Source: Pseudoalteromonas luteoviolacea (GTDB lineage Bacteria > Pseudomonadota > Gammaproteobacteria > Enterobacterales > Alteromonadaceae). From it: a stretch of 64,000 bases of DNA. The notes under the pieces were generated by a model. That model was given only the letters and a program-made list of their open reading frames with translations, ran no database searches and was not told where the DNA came from. Positions 7,948 through 16,528 of this stretch are shown here, one piece after another. Where the stretch lies: contig NZ_CP015411.1 in NCBI RefSeq assembly GCF_001750165.1, positions 902,001 through 966,000 of the forward strand, in the 5' to 3' direction. Each line of letters begins with the position of its first letter. The first letter of the stretch is position 1. The translations under genes and the position numbers were made by a program.

Positions 7948-9102
7948 ATGACAAATTTAGTGCTTGCCATTGACGATGACAAGCTCATTCACCATGTTAT
8001 AGAGCAGTCACTGTCTCAACATTGCAAATTGATCCACGCTAAAAATGGCGAGCAAGGCTTAAGGTTGGCAATAAAATATCAGCCAGATATTATTTTGTTA
8101 GATGTTGAAATGCCTGGTATGTCTGGATTTGAAGTGTGCGAGCGCTTAAAAACCGGTGAGCACACCGCTGATATTCCGGTGATGTTCTTATCTTCAAAGT
8201 CTGACATCAGCGAGCGTATGCGAGGGTACAACGCGGGGGCTGCTGATTACATAGTAAAACCGTTTGAAGGCTCTGAACTATTAGCACGGATCAAAGTATT
8301 AGATGATTACCGGCGTCAATCAGTGGCACTCAAGCAAGATATGCAGCGAGCACAAATCACCGCAGAGATTGCCATGACAGACTCTGGTGATATGGGTCGA
8401 ATCATGCGCTACGTAGGCCAGTCATATCATGCCCATGATCTGACGACATTATCTGAGTACTTTTTAGAATTCTTTACCCCACTTAATTTAGAAGTCGCAC
8501 TGGCATTTTGGTATCACAATCAAGCGGTGTTCTTTTCTCAGGAAGGGGCAATACAGCCGATAGAGCAAGAGTTGTTAGAAACCAACAAAGAGGGCAGCCG
8601 GTTTGTCGACTTTGGTCGGCGTACCATTATCAATTACCCTAAAGTATCTCTACTTATTAAAAATATGCCAACGGATGATCCTGCGCTCTATGGCCGTTTT
8701 AAAGATTTGCTACCACACATCTTAGAAGCCACCAATGCCAAAATAAAAGATATGGAAGTGAGCGAAGTGGCCTTAAACAAAGTTGAAGAAATTGGCTTAG
8801 CGTTTGCCCAGTTGAGTGAGCAGCTCGGCGGTATTGGTGAAGTGTATGGTGCCAAGGTGACTGAGTTTGAGCAGTTCGTGAAAGATGAAACTATTACATC
8901 AACATTGGCAGAAGAACATAGAGTGTCATTGGCGAGATTGAGTGAACATTTTTTATTTGTGAATGATGAGTTCTCAATTATCCGATACAAATTGGGCGAG
9001 ATCACACAAGTACGTCAAGAGCTAATTCAAAGCCTAAATCAAATGGCCAAGCCTTGGGGCGAAGATGAGGTGCCAGCACAAACCGATATAGAATTATTTT
9101 AA
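7948..9102 (+). CDS. Response regulator with uncharacterised C-terminal region
   Basis: A 384-residue protein. Residues 1-120 are a receiver domain: acidic pocket IDDD (9-11), phosphoacceptor Asp52 in DIILLDVEMPGMSGF, and the conserved lysine in VKPFEGSELL. The remaining 260 residues contain no DNA-binding, GGDEF, EAL or HD-GYP motif that I can see. They begin with a helix (YRRQSVALKQDMQRAQ), then a mixed region with FYFLEFF-type hydrophobic strands, and end in long heptad-rich helices (about 270-360), which suggests a protein-interaction or signalling output. No histidine kinase is adjacent. It has its own RBS (AGGGAAAG) and follows the prlC terminator, so it is probably transcribed separately. 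Confidence 0.85.
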   Translation: MTNLVLAIDDDKLIHHVIEQSLSQHCKLIHAKNGEQGLRLAIKYQPDIILLDVEMPGMSGFEVCERLKTGEHTADIPVMFLSSKSDISERMRGYNAGAADYIVKPFEGSELLARIKVLDDYRRQSVALKQDMQRAQITAEIAMTDSGDMGRIMRYVGQSYHAHDLTTLSEYFLEFFTPLNLEVALAFWYHNQAVFFSQEGAIQPIEQELLETNKEGSRFVDFGRRTIINYPKVSLLIKNMPTDDPALYGRFKDLLPHILEATNAKIKDMEVSEVALNKVEEIGLAFAQLSEQLGGIGEVYGAKVTEFEQFVKDETITSTLAEEHRVSLARLSEHFLFVNDEFSIIRYKLGEITQVRQELIQSLNQMAKPWGEDEVPAQTDIELF

Positions 9103-9188
9103 TAGATGATACCGCAGTCTTTTTCTTGCATTCTTTTTTTATCAATTAAACGATATAATCTGCAGGCTTAATCGACAGGAGCCTGCAG

Positions 9189-9956
9189 TTGTATATTCAC
9201 ACGCCATTTGAAGAAAATCGTTCTTATTTAGATGAGTTAACAAAACGCTTTGAGCTAGATAAACATAAAGCACTGGATGAGGACTTTCGTTTGGTCTATG
9301 ACGAAGCGGGTTTGGCACTATTCAAAAAAGATGAGCCTAAACTCGGGGCTATTCGTGTTGATTTTGTGACCGGTGCTAGCGCCCATAGACGTAAATTTGG
9401 TGGTGGAAAAGGTCAAGCTATTGCCAAAGCGGTTGGGCTGAATAAAGGCGTAACGCCTGTGGTACTTGATGCCACCGCAGGCCTTGGCCGTGATGCATTT
9501 GTGTTGGCATCTTTAGGGTGTAAAGTGTTGATGCATGAGCGGCACCCTGTGGTTGCTGCACTTTTGTATGATGGCTTACAGCGTGCTTATCAAGATGCAG
9601 AAATTGGTATCTGGATGCAAGAGAATATGCATATCGCATTTGGCTCAAGCCATTCTTTACTTGAACAGGCAATGCAGGATGAGTCGAGTCGTCCAGATGT
9701 CGTGTATTTAGACCCTATGTTTCCACACCGAGAAAAATCCGCACAGGTGAAAAAAGAAATGCGTGTTTTTCAGTCCTTAGTCGGCGCAGATAACGACGCT
9801 GATGCCTTATTGCCTTTTGCGACTCAACTGGCTACGAAACGGGTTGTCGTTAAGCGTCCAGATTACGCGCCGTTTTTAAATTCACAGACACCTAGTATGC
9901 AAATTACCACGAAAAAGAACCGCTTTGATGTGTATGTCAATGCAGCGATGAAGTAA
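9189..9956 (+). CDS. rsmJ: 16S rRNA (guanine1516-N2)-methyltransferase
   Basis: A 255-residue class I SAM-dependent methyltransferase that modifies G1516 of 16S rRNA. The SAM-binding motif is VLDATAGLGRDAFVLASLG, the catalytic motif is VVYLDPMFPHREKSA, and a C-terminal VVVKRPDYAPFL strand matches the RsmJ (YhiQ) family. Length matches E. coli RsmJ (250). The start appears to be TTG at 9189, following ACAGGAGCC; no ATG is available nearby in frame at the conserved N-terminus. It is near prlC, gor and yhiN as in enterobacteria. Confidence 0.93.
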   Translation: MYIHTPFEENRSYLDELTKRFELDKHKALDEDFRLVYDEAGLALFKKDEPKLGAIRVDFVTGASAHRRKFGGGKGQAIAKAVGLNKGVTPVVLDATAGLGRDAFVLASLGCKVLMHERHPVVAALLYDGLQRAYQDAEIGIWMQENMHIAFGSSHSLLEQAMQDESSRPDVVYLDPMFPHREKSAQVKKEMRVFQSLVGADNDADALLPFATQLATKRVVVKRPDYAPFLNSQTPSMQITTKKNRFDVYVNAAMK

Positions 9957-9997
9957 GCACTGGCAGGCTAACCTTAACTTGTCGAGGTTTTGTACAC

Positions 9998-10026
9998 AAA
10001 AAGCATACTAAAAAAGTATGCTTTTA
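9998..10026 (+). terminator. Terminator of rsmJ
   Basis: Stem AAAAGCATACT / AGTATGCTTTT with an A-rich loop. The T-tract is the end of the stem itself. Confidence 0.7.
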
Positions 10027-10121
10027 TGTGGGTTTGGTTGTTTGGTAATCAACTTACATCAAAATGTCATAAAAGGTTAATACGCTGACCCCGAAATTCA
10101 CTTTTTGGGATTGTAGTACAT

Positions 10122-12047
10122 ATGCGTGTTTCATCTTTCACTCGGCTGCTGGCGGTGTTGTTAGCTATTGCCAGTATCATTCTTGCGGCTACCTTATTGT
10201 GGGCAAGCCAGGTCTTTAGTAAATTAGATCAGCAAGATAGCGCATATACACAGCTTAAAAACACCGTTTTAATTGACTTGGCGGGTACGGTGGAAGATTA
10301 CCTGAGCTCAGGTGATAGCCAGTACTTAAATCACGCCAGTGAGCAGATCAATACCATCAAAAAACAGCATTTAGCGACCATGTCTAGTGATGTTATGATG
10401 GATATGGAAAAGCAACTCGATGTAATTAATAGTGATATTCAGGGGAAGTACCGAGCGCTTGGCAAATTATCAGGTAACGAATTAGCGCTGCTTGACAACG
10501 CATTGCGTCAAATGGCGGGTTCTGCGTCGTCATTGATGAATTATGTTGCACAGGCGAATGGCCATACGCTGAGTGAAGAGTATTACTCATTGGCATCTGA
10601 TTATTATTTTGAAACCACGAATTTAAGTATTTATACCTACCAATTGGTGTTGCACTACGACCAAGCAACACAACAAAGCTTACACACGTCACTGAACCGG
10701 CTTCAAACCCTAGCATCGCAAATCGATCGACTAGATGATTTGGGTATCATGACAGAGGTCGATGAGGATGAACTCTTTTTAGGGGAAGAGCCTGAAGATT
10801 TAGCGCAAGAAATTAAGTCTGAATTGAGTAGCTGGCCAAACCGTTTTAGTCGTGATTTAGAAAATACTTTACGTCAGGCACAGCAGCGCCAGGCGGGGAT
10901 CACAGCATTACGTGATGATATTAAGCAATTATCAGCATTGATGTTAGATGCGGGTGAGCAGTTAAAACGTCGTCAGGTAGAGTTAAAGTCTCAAGTATTT
11001 ACGATTTTTGGTGCCGCCATTGGCTTGCTTGTATTGCTGGCTGTTGGTGTATATTGGGTGCAATTTAGTCAAGTGCTGACACCGCTGCGCAACTTGCGAG
11101 ATGGCTTTGCCTTTTTAATTGAAAGTAATGAACTGAAACAAATTAAGTGCAAACGTGCCAATACTGAAGTGGGTGAAATCGCCCAATACTTTAACCAATT
11201 GATTGAAAGGCAGCGTGTTGAAGCCCAAGAGCGCGAACAAATGCTGCAAGTGATCAACGACTTTATGCAGGATATGAATCGAAATCTTGCCAGTATTAGT
11301 CAGCAATCAGAACACACTTATGAACAGGTAGCGCATAACCAGCAGCAGCTTGATGAAATTAAGTCCATTGGTTTTGAGGCCAGCAATATCAATCAGCAAG
11401 TGGCTGATAACGCCAGCGATACATTTAATGCAATGACACAAAGTGTCGGGTTCGCAGAGTCGATGCTTAAAGCCAGCTCAAGCACTCAAAACCGTGTTGA
11501 TCAAGGGTTAGTGAGCCTCAATGAATTATTAGTGGGTGTTGAAGATGTCGGCAAGGTGATTGAGATGATCCATACCATTGCTGAGCAAACCAACTTATTG
11601 GCATTGAACGCAGCCATTGAGTCAGCGCGTGCAGGTAAGCATGGACGAGGCTTTGCGGTGGTGGCCGATGAAGTGAGGAAACTTGCCCGTCAAACGCAGG
11701 ACTCGCTCACAGACATCAATGCTCAGCTAAACATTTTAAGTGAGAACTCCAGCAAGGTATCAAATCAGATAAGTGCATTAGCGCAAGAGGCGCAGCAGCA
11801 AACTGAGCATGCGCAAGAGCTAAAACGCAATTCAGAGGGTGTTGCTGAGCGTGCGCAAGGTGCAAGCCAAGTTGCTGCTGATGCGATGGCATTGAGTAAT
11901 CAACAAACCGAATTGGTAGATAGTTTTAGCAGCTCTATGGCCACGATGAAAGCGCAGGTAAAAGGGTCAAACCAACAGATCAGTGAGATCCAATATCGAT
12001 TAGAGCAGCAGATGGTGCAGATCAGAGCCAGCTTAGGACTGTCGTAA
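10122..12047 (+). CDS. Methyl-accepting chemotaxis protein
   Basis: A 641-residue transmembrane chemoreceptor. It has an N-terminal membrane helix (LLAVLLAIASIILAATLLWA, residues 9-28), a helical periplasmic sensor of about 250 residues, a second membrane helix (TIFGAAIGLLVLLAVGVYWV, near 290), a HAMP-like segment with PLRNLRDGF, and a cytoplasmic signalling domain. The hairpin tip reads EQTNLLALNAAIESARAG and then GFAVVADEVRKLA, the CheA/CheW contact region. Ligand unknown. No che genes are nearby, so it probably joins a chemoreceptor array encoded elsewhere. Confidence 0.95.
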   Translation: MRVSSFTRLLAVLLAIASIILAATLLWASQVFSKLDQQDSAYTQLKNTVLIDLAGTVEDYLSSGDSQYLNHASEQINTIKKQHLATMSSDVMMDMEKQLDVINSDIQGKYRALGKLSGNELALLDNALRQMAGSASSLMNYVAQANGHTLSEEYYSLASDYYFETTNLSIYTYQLVLHYDQATQQSLHTSLNRLQTLASQIDRLDDLGIMTEVDEDELFLGEEPEDLAQEIKSELSSWPNRFSRDLENTLRQAQQRQAGITALRDDIKQLSALMLDAGEQLKRRQVELKSQVFTIFGAAIGLLVLLAVGVYWVQFSQVLTPLRNLRDGFAFLIESNELKQIKCKRANTEVGEIAQYFNQLIERQRVEAQEREQMLQVINDFMQDMNRNLASISQQSEHTYEQVAHNQQQLDEIKSIGFEASNINQQVADNASDTFNAMTQSVGFAESMLKASSSTQNRVDQGLVSLNELLVGVEDVGKVIEMIHTIAEQTNLLALNAAIESARAGKHGRGFAVVADEVRKLARQTQDSLTDINAQLNILSENSSKVSNQISALAQEAQQQTEHAQELKRNSEGVAERAQGASQVAADAMALSNQQTELVDSFSSSMATMKAQVKGSNQQISEIQYRLEQQMVQIRASLGLS

Positions 12048-12073
12048 TGTGTCTTGATTAACGTGAGAGTAAG

Positions 12074-12104
12074 CAAAAAGCCAAACGCATGTTTGGCTTT
12101 TTTA
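12074..12104 (+). terminator. Terminator of the chemoreceptor gene
   Basis: Stem AAAAGCCAAAC / GTTTGGCTTTTTT separated by GCAT, then TATTG. Confidence 0.88.
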
Positions 12105-12131
12105 TTGTCTTAATGTAGTTGACGCGGGAGT

Positions 12132-12157
12132 TAAAAAGCCGGAGTGACTCCGGCTTT
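12132..12157 (-). terminator. Terminator of the subtilase gene
   Basis: Stem AAAGCCGGAGT / ACTCCGGCTTT; on the minus strand it continues into TTTAACTCC. It lies just after the subtilase stop and back to back with the chemoreceptor terminator. Confidence 0.85.
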
Positions 12158-12182
12158 GTGTTGTTACATTAAGAACTAGGGA

Positions 12183-14315
12183 TTATTTGTACTGTGCGTC
12201 AAGTGTTACGCCAGAGAAAGTACGGTATGCACGTAGACCAATGTGCCAAACGCCAGCAGCTGGGTTGGTGATTGTACACGTCTCAGCATTACCACCTTCA
12301 TATGGACGACACTGATAAGTAGAAGTCGAAGGTGCGCTACCTGGATTTACATATAGGTCTGCATCACCTGAGCCACCTGAAATTTTAACCGTTAGGCTCG
12401 ACATACCAGCTGGGACAGTCACTTGGTGACGGCTCCAGTTACCTGTTGATGCCGACAGGTTTGTTTCAGTGATACCACCAGGTTGTGTACCTGTTCTCTC
12501 TGCGTTCGCTACAAGACTTACACCGTTATATGCTGAATAACCGCGCATCATTACATGATATGTGCCAGATGCGTTATCAATAGTACATACTTCGTTGTTA
12601 CCACCTTCATAAGGGCGGCAATCATACGTAGATGTTGTTGGCTTTGCACCCGCTCTAACGTAAAGGTCAGCATCACCTGTGCCACCGCTCATTGTGAAGG
12701 TGACTTTGCTTGCGCCAGCTGGCGTTTCGAAAGTGAAGAAAGCTTCAGCATCTTTGGCACCACTTAGGCCTGTTTTCGCTTCACCGTCAACTAATACGTT
12801 GTCACCTGGGTTTGTGTTGTCATTACCAAGTGCTAAATCAACAGCTGCGCTTGCATCAACAATACCAGTACCACAGTTAGTACATGTTGCAGGGAAGCTA
12901 CGCGTCGTATTTTTTAGGATGGTTTCGATTTCGTCTGGTGTTGCTGTTGGTTTCGCTTGTTTGATAAGTGCCGCGATACCTGCAACATGAGGTGCTGCCA
13001 TTGACGTACCTTGAGAGTAGCTATAGCTATCGCTCACAGGTGCGTTGCTACCAGAGTTGTATGTAGAAAGGATACCTTCAGGGTCATTTGCAAAGCTCTG
13101 TGCGCCACCCGGTGCTGCAACGTCAATTGAAGAACCGTAGTTAGAGTAGTATGCACGGCCACCGTTACGGCCTACAGATGCAACGTTTACGACGCCAGAA
13201 CAGTTACCTGGGTTGTAGTTATTGGCATTGTCGTTGTCGTTACCAGCCGCGATAACAACTACAGTGCCGTTAGCACGTGCTTGGTTAATCGCATTTTGCG
13301 TTGTAGAGCTACATGCACCACTGCCACCTAAACTCATGTTGATAACATCTGCTGGGTTTGCGTTCGCAGGTACACCTGATACTGAGCCACCTGATGCCCA
13401 GATGATGCCATCTGCGATATCAGATGTTAAGCCACCACACTTACCAAGTACACGTACTGGTACAACTTTAGAGTCATAAGCAACACCGGCAACACCTTCA
13501 CCGTTGTTCGTTACCGCAGCAACTGTACCTGCAACGTGAGTACCGTGCCAGCTTGAGCTACGAGCGCTGTGAGTGTAACCACATTCGTTTGCTGTAACTG
13601 CGTCACCCGGGTCACGTGCATCACTGTCGCGGCCACCGCCATCGTTCGCGACCGAAAGGTTAGAGATCATGTCATAACCTTGTAGGATATTAGGGTTTAA
13701 GTCAGCGTGTGGACGGTAACCAGTATCTAGTACAGCGACTACTACACCACTACCTGTTGCTTTGTCCCATGCTGCTGGTGCGTTAATACCACCAGCTGCT
13801 TCAAAATAGTGCCACTGTGAGCTGTAGCTAGGATCATTTGGCGTTGCAAACGGTTGTAGCATTTGGTCAACTTCAATGTGCGCAACATTACCTGAAGCAA
13901 GCATATCTTGCATGAATTTTTGTGTTTCAGCGGCGCTCAGTTTTTTATCAGCACGCATTACGTGGTGGTTTGAAAGCGCCATCGGACGAACGTACTGCGC
14001 TTTTGCTGCTGCACGTTTGCTGTTGAAGCCTTTTACGAAACTACGAGCACGTGTATTCATCATCGTTGCAGACATATCAGCACTAGAAAGTGACATGATG
14101 TCATTGTTGTTGTTTTTATATTTGATGATGAACTGAGTACCAAAACCGCTTTGTGATTCTAGTTTTTGAGCAAGTTGTGCTTGGCTTGGTACTGCTTGAG
14201 CGAATGCTTCTGTTTGTACGTTAACATTTTGTGGCATTGCCATTACTGCGTTAGCTGAAAGTAAACCTGTAACAGCCATTGATATTGCTGCTAATTTAAA
14301 ATTTCCTGTTGTCAT
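12183..14315 (-). CDS. Secreted subtilisin-like (S8) protease with two PPC domains
   Basis: A 710-residue preproprotease. Signal peptide at residues 1-26 (ISMAVTGLLSANAVMA), an inhibitor-type propeptide to about 155, then the S8 catalytic domain. The catalytic triad is in VVAVLDTGYRPHADL (Asp), SSWHGTHVAGTVA (His) and GTSMAAPHVAGIAAL (Ser); the oxyanion Asn is in VVVIAAGNDN. After the catalytic domain come two bacterial pre-peptidase C-terminal domains (about 505-600 and 612-710), each with GDADLYV and a CRPYEGGN...C pair. PPC domains are usually removed after secretion and help export or substrate binding. Probable type II secretion substrate. Monocistronic, with its own terminator. Confidence 0.95.
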   Translation of the reverse strand: MTTGNFKLAAISMAVTGLLSANAVMAMPQNVNVQTEAFAQAVPSQAQLAQKLESQSGFGTQFIIKYKNNNNDIMSLSSADMSATMMNTRARSFVKGFNSKRAAAKAQYVRPMALSNHHVMRADKKLSAAETQKFMQDMLASGNVAHIEVDQMLQPFATPNDPSYSSQWHYFEAAGGINAPAAWDKATGSGVVVAVLDTGYRPHADLNPNILQGYDMISNLSVANDGGGRDSDARDPGDAVTANECGYTHSARSSSWHGTHVAGTVAAVTNNGEGVAGVAYDSKVVPVRVLGKCGGLTSDIADGIIWASGGSVSGVPANANPADVINMSLGGSGACSSTTQNAINQARANGTVVVIAAGNDNDNANNYNPGNCSGVVNVASVGRNGGRAYYSNYGSSIDVAAPGGAQSFANDPEGILSTYNSGSNAPVSDSYSYSQGTSMAAPHVAGIAALIKQAKPTATPDEIETILKNTTRSFPATCTNCGTGIVDASAAVDLALGNDNTNPGDNVLVDGEAKTGLSGAKDAEAFFTFETPAGASKVTFTMSGGTGDADLYVRAGAKPTTSTYDCRPYEGGNNEVCTIDNASGTYHVMMRGYSAYNGVSLVANAERTGTQPGGITETNLSASTGNWSRHQVTVPAGMSSLTVKISGGSGDADLYVNPGSAPSTSTYQCRPYEGGNAETCTITNPAAGVWHIGLRAYRTFSGVTLDAQYK

Positions 14316-14681
14316 TTTTTTACCCTTGTTTTACTTGTTGTTTTTCTCGGCAACCTGTTTGCGCCAAGTGGTTAACAAAAGTAAATTCATTGTGGGTTAT
14401 GTGAAAGTATTGTTTTGTTATTTACACTATTCATTTGGTTATAAGGGGATGGATAAAAGTCTTTATTATTTCATTATCATTATGTTTTTATTAAACTTTA
14501 TCAAAATATTCTTTCTCAAAGAATAAATTATTTGCCATTGTAAAAGATTGTAAATGATTTATCTCATATTCTAAAAAGTGATAGAAATATGCTTTTTTGG
14601 TTGTGTTTTGAACTATAAACTCCCACTTAAGCTTAAAAAAAGTTATAATTGCGGCATAAGTTTTTCGTTTCAGAGTATACA
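14316..14681. other. AT-rich divergent promoter region
   Basis: It separates the subtilase (minus) and yhiN (plus). Contains a TATAAT at 14644-14649, 33 bases before the yhiN ATG, as a likely -10 element; the matching -35 is poor. No gene is seen. Confidence 0.45.
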
Positions 14682-15869
14682 ATGTTGCAATTTGACGTGG
14701 TGATTATCGGCGCAGGTGCCGCTGGATTAATGTGTGCGGCGCAATCTGGTTACAGAGGCAGAAAGGTCGCTATTGTTGATATGGGTAAAAAAGTGGGAAG
14801 AAAAATTCTCATTAGTGGCGGTGGTCGTTGCAATTTTACCAATGAAAATGCCAGCCCAGAAAACTATCTCTGTGCCAACCCTCATTTTGTAAAGTCCAGT
14901 TTAAGCCGTTACAGCCAGCATGATTTTATTGAGCTGGTGGATCGTCATGGCTTAAATTATCACCACAAAACACTTGGGCAACTATTCTGTGATAACAGCG
15001 CGCAAGACATTGTTGATATTTTGATGACAGAATGTGAGTGGGCCGGCGTTGAAGTCTTTTTACGCAATGAAGTACTTAATGTGGAACGTGACGAGCAAGG
15101 CTTATATATAGTCACCACATCCGAGCATACCTTTAGTTGTGCATCTTTGGTTGTTGCGTCTGGCGGCCTAACCATGCCGAAGTTGGGTGCAACGCCAATC
15201 GGTTATAAAATTGCAGAGCAATTTGGCTTAAAACTCTTACCTACTACCGCAGCGCTAGTACCCTTTACCTTGCACGACCACGATAAAGCGCGTTTTGAAG
15301 GCTTGTCTGGGATCAGTGTCGATAGCCTAGTGACCAGTGATGATGACACGCAGTTTAGAGAAAATATCCTCTTTACTCACCGCGGCCTATCGGGCCCTGC
15401 AATCTTACAAATATCCTCTTTTTGGCGAGCAGGGCAGGCGGTCAGTATCAATTTATTACCAGATACAAACGTTGCAGAGCTACTGCACGACTGGCGTCAA
15501 AACCAAGGCCAAAAGTCTGTTAAAAATCTACTTGGACAGCTGCTACCCAAACGCTTTGTTGATGCACTAATTAACGACAACAGCGTACCGGATAAACCCG
15601 CTAACCAACTAACCCATGGCGAGATTGATACCATCGCAGCGACATTAACTGCTTGGCAAATAAAGCCCAATGGCACCGAAGGCTACCGTACAGCAGAGGT
15701 CACGTTAGGTGGTGTTGATAGTGACGAGCTGAGCTCAAAAACCTTTGAGGCGAAAAAAGCCAAAGGTCTGTACTTTATTGGTGAAGTCACCGAAGTTACT
15801 GGCTGGCTTGGCGGCTATAACTTCCAATACGCATGGTCAAGTGGTTGGGCGTGTGGGCAGGTGTGCTAG
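14682..15869 (+). CDS. YhiN/BaiN/HI0933-family flavoprotein
   Basis: A 395-residue FAD-dependent protein of the HI0933/YhiN family. The FAD-binding motif is VVIIGAGAAGLMCAAQS at the N-terminus, followed by the family signature KKVGRKILISGGGRCNFTN. The C-terminus has the second FAD motif YFIGEVTEVTGWLGGYNFQ and then AWSSGWACG. The ATG at 14682 is preferred to a TTG at 14649 because it starts directly at the Rossmann strand (MLQFDVVIIGAG). The family is widespread and its reaction is unsettled; a Clostridium relative (BaiN) reduces bile-acid intermediates, so I give no symbol. E. coli yhiN lies in the same region as rsmJ, prlC and gor. Confidence 0.92.
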   Translation: MLQFDVVIIGAGAAGLMCAAQSGYRGRKVAIVDMGKKVGRKILISGGGRCNFTNENASPENYLCANPHFVKSSLSRYSQHDFIELVDRHGLNYHHKTLGQLFCDNSAQDIVDILMTECEWAGVEVFLRNEVLNVERDEQGLYIVTTSEHTFSCASLVVASGGLTMPKLGATPIGYKIAEQFGLKLLPTTAALVPFTLHDHDKARFEGLSGISVDSLVTSDDDTQFRENILFTHRGLSGPAILQISSFWRAGQAVSINLLPDTNVAELLHDWRQNQGQKSVKNLLGQLLPKRFVDALINDNSVPDKPANQLTHGEIDTIAATLTAWQIKPNGTEGYRTAEVTLGGVDSDELSSKTFEAKKAKGLYFIGEVTEVTGWLGGYNFQYAWSSGWACGQVC

Positions 15870-15902
15870 TTTTTGTTTTGGAACAATAAAGTTTGCAACC
15901 CT

Positions 15903-15927
15903 GGGGTGATCGCTTCACCCCTTTGTT
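15903..15927 (+). terminator. Terminator-like hairpin after the YhiN-type gene
   Basis: Stem GGGGTGA / TCACCCC with loop TCGCT, followed by CTTTGTTG. Confidence 0.65.
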
Positions 15928-16528
15928 GTATCTGCACATAGGTGCAAAATATACGTTGCGAAGCAAGGTTACTTTTGCGCAAGGTAAAATAAGCAACTTA
16001 CACACATATTCAAAAGTACTGATTTGCTCATTTATGTGTTTGTATGGCTTAGCTTGCATCAATGCCAGCACATTGCTCATCAATCGCTTATTCTCAGGCG
16101 CTATAGCATGGGAAGTGGCGTTGTCTGAAGCCTTCATATCAAAGAATCTGACTTCTTTTACTTGGTGTTTTAAATTCAGCCATAATCTGCCCCTCGTCAT
16201 TCTGACGAAAGTCAGAAACCATGTTACAGAGCTGTCAGTTTGAACAATGACTCTAGCCCTTTTGATTACTGAATAACAGAAATGAGAAAATATCTGCCGT
16301 TGAAAAATGTAATATCACCATGCAAAATGCGGGGCCTGACTCCATTTGTTTCTAATTTGGAGTATTGGCTTGGCGACTTTATGGGCATGGATTACGGCGA
16401 TGATTCAAAGCAAATTGTTCAATCAGATAATTTGTTGGATTATGCCAAGAGTAATATCTGCAGTTGTGAACGTTTATTCGGAAACAAGATTATTGGCCTC
16501 AGCGCCTAATATTGAAAGGAATATAAAA
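15928..16528. other. Intergenic region without a convincing gene
   Basis: About 600 bases. Short open frames exist on both strands but none has a ribosome-binding site, a recognisable domain, or protein-like composition I would defend. The minus-strand frame starting near 16200 begins at a palindrome (16195-16218), and I suspect it is part of an interspersed repeat rather than a gene. A 61-codon extension in front of the WD40 lipoprotein is hydrophobic but is separated from that gene by a much better start. Confidence 0.45.
16195..16218. repeat. Small palindromic repeat-like hairpin
   Basis: CGTCATTCTGACGAAAGTCAGAA contains the stem TCTGAC / GTCAGA with a GAAA tetraloop. It resembles the 'TCATTCCGGCGAAAGCCGGAA' type of intergenic palindrome found in many proteobacteria. 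Only this copy is present in the window, so repetition is inferred. Confidence 0.4.

Noticed and set aside
15796..16243. Overlapping open frames on both strands after the YhiN-type gene
   Set aside because: No ribosome-binding site, no recognisable domain, and they overlap each other and the YhiN-type gene end; more likely repeat or intergenic sequence.
16282..16509. 75-codon plus-strand frame before the WD40 lipoprotein
   Set aside because: No ribosome-binding site and no family match; the frame overlaps another hydrophobic frame in the same stretch.
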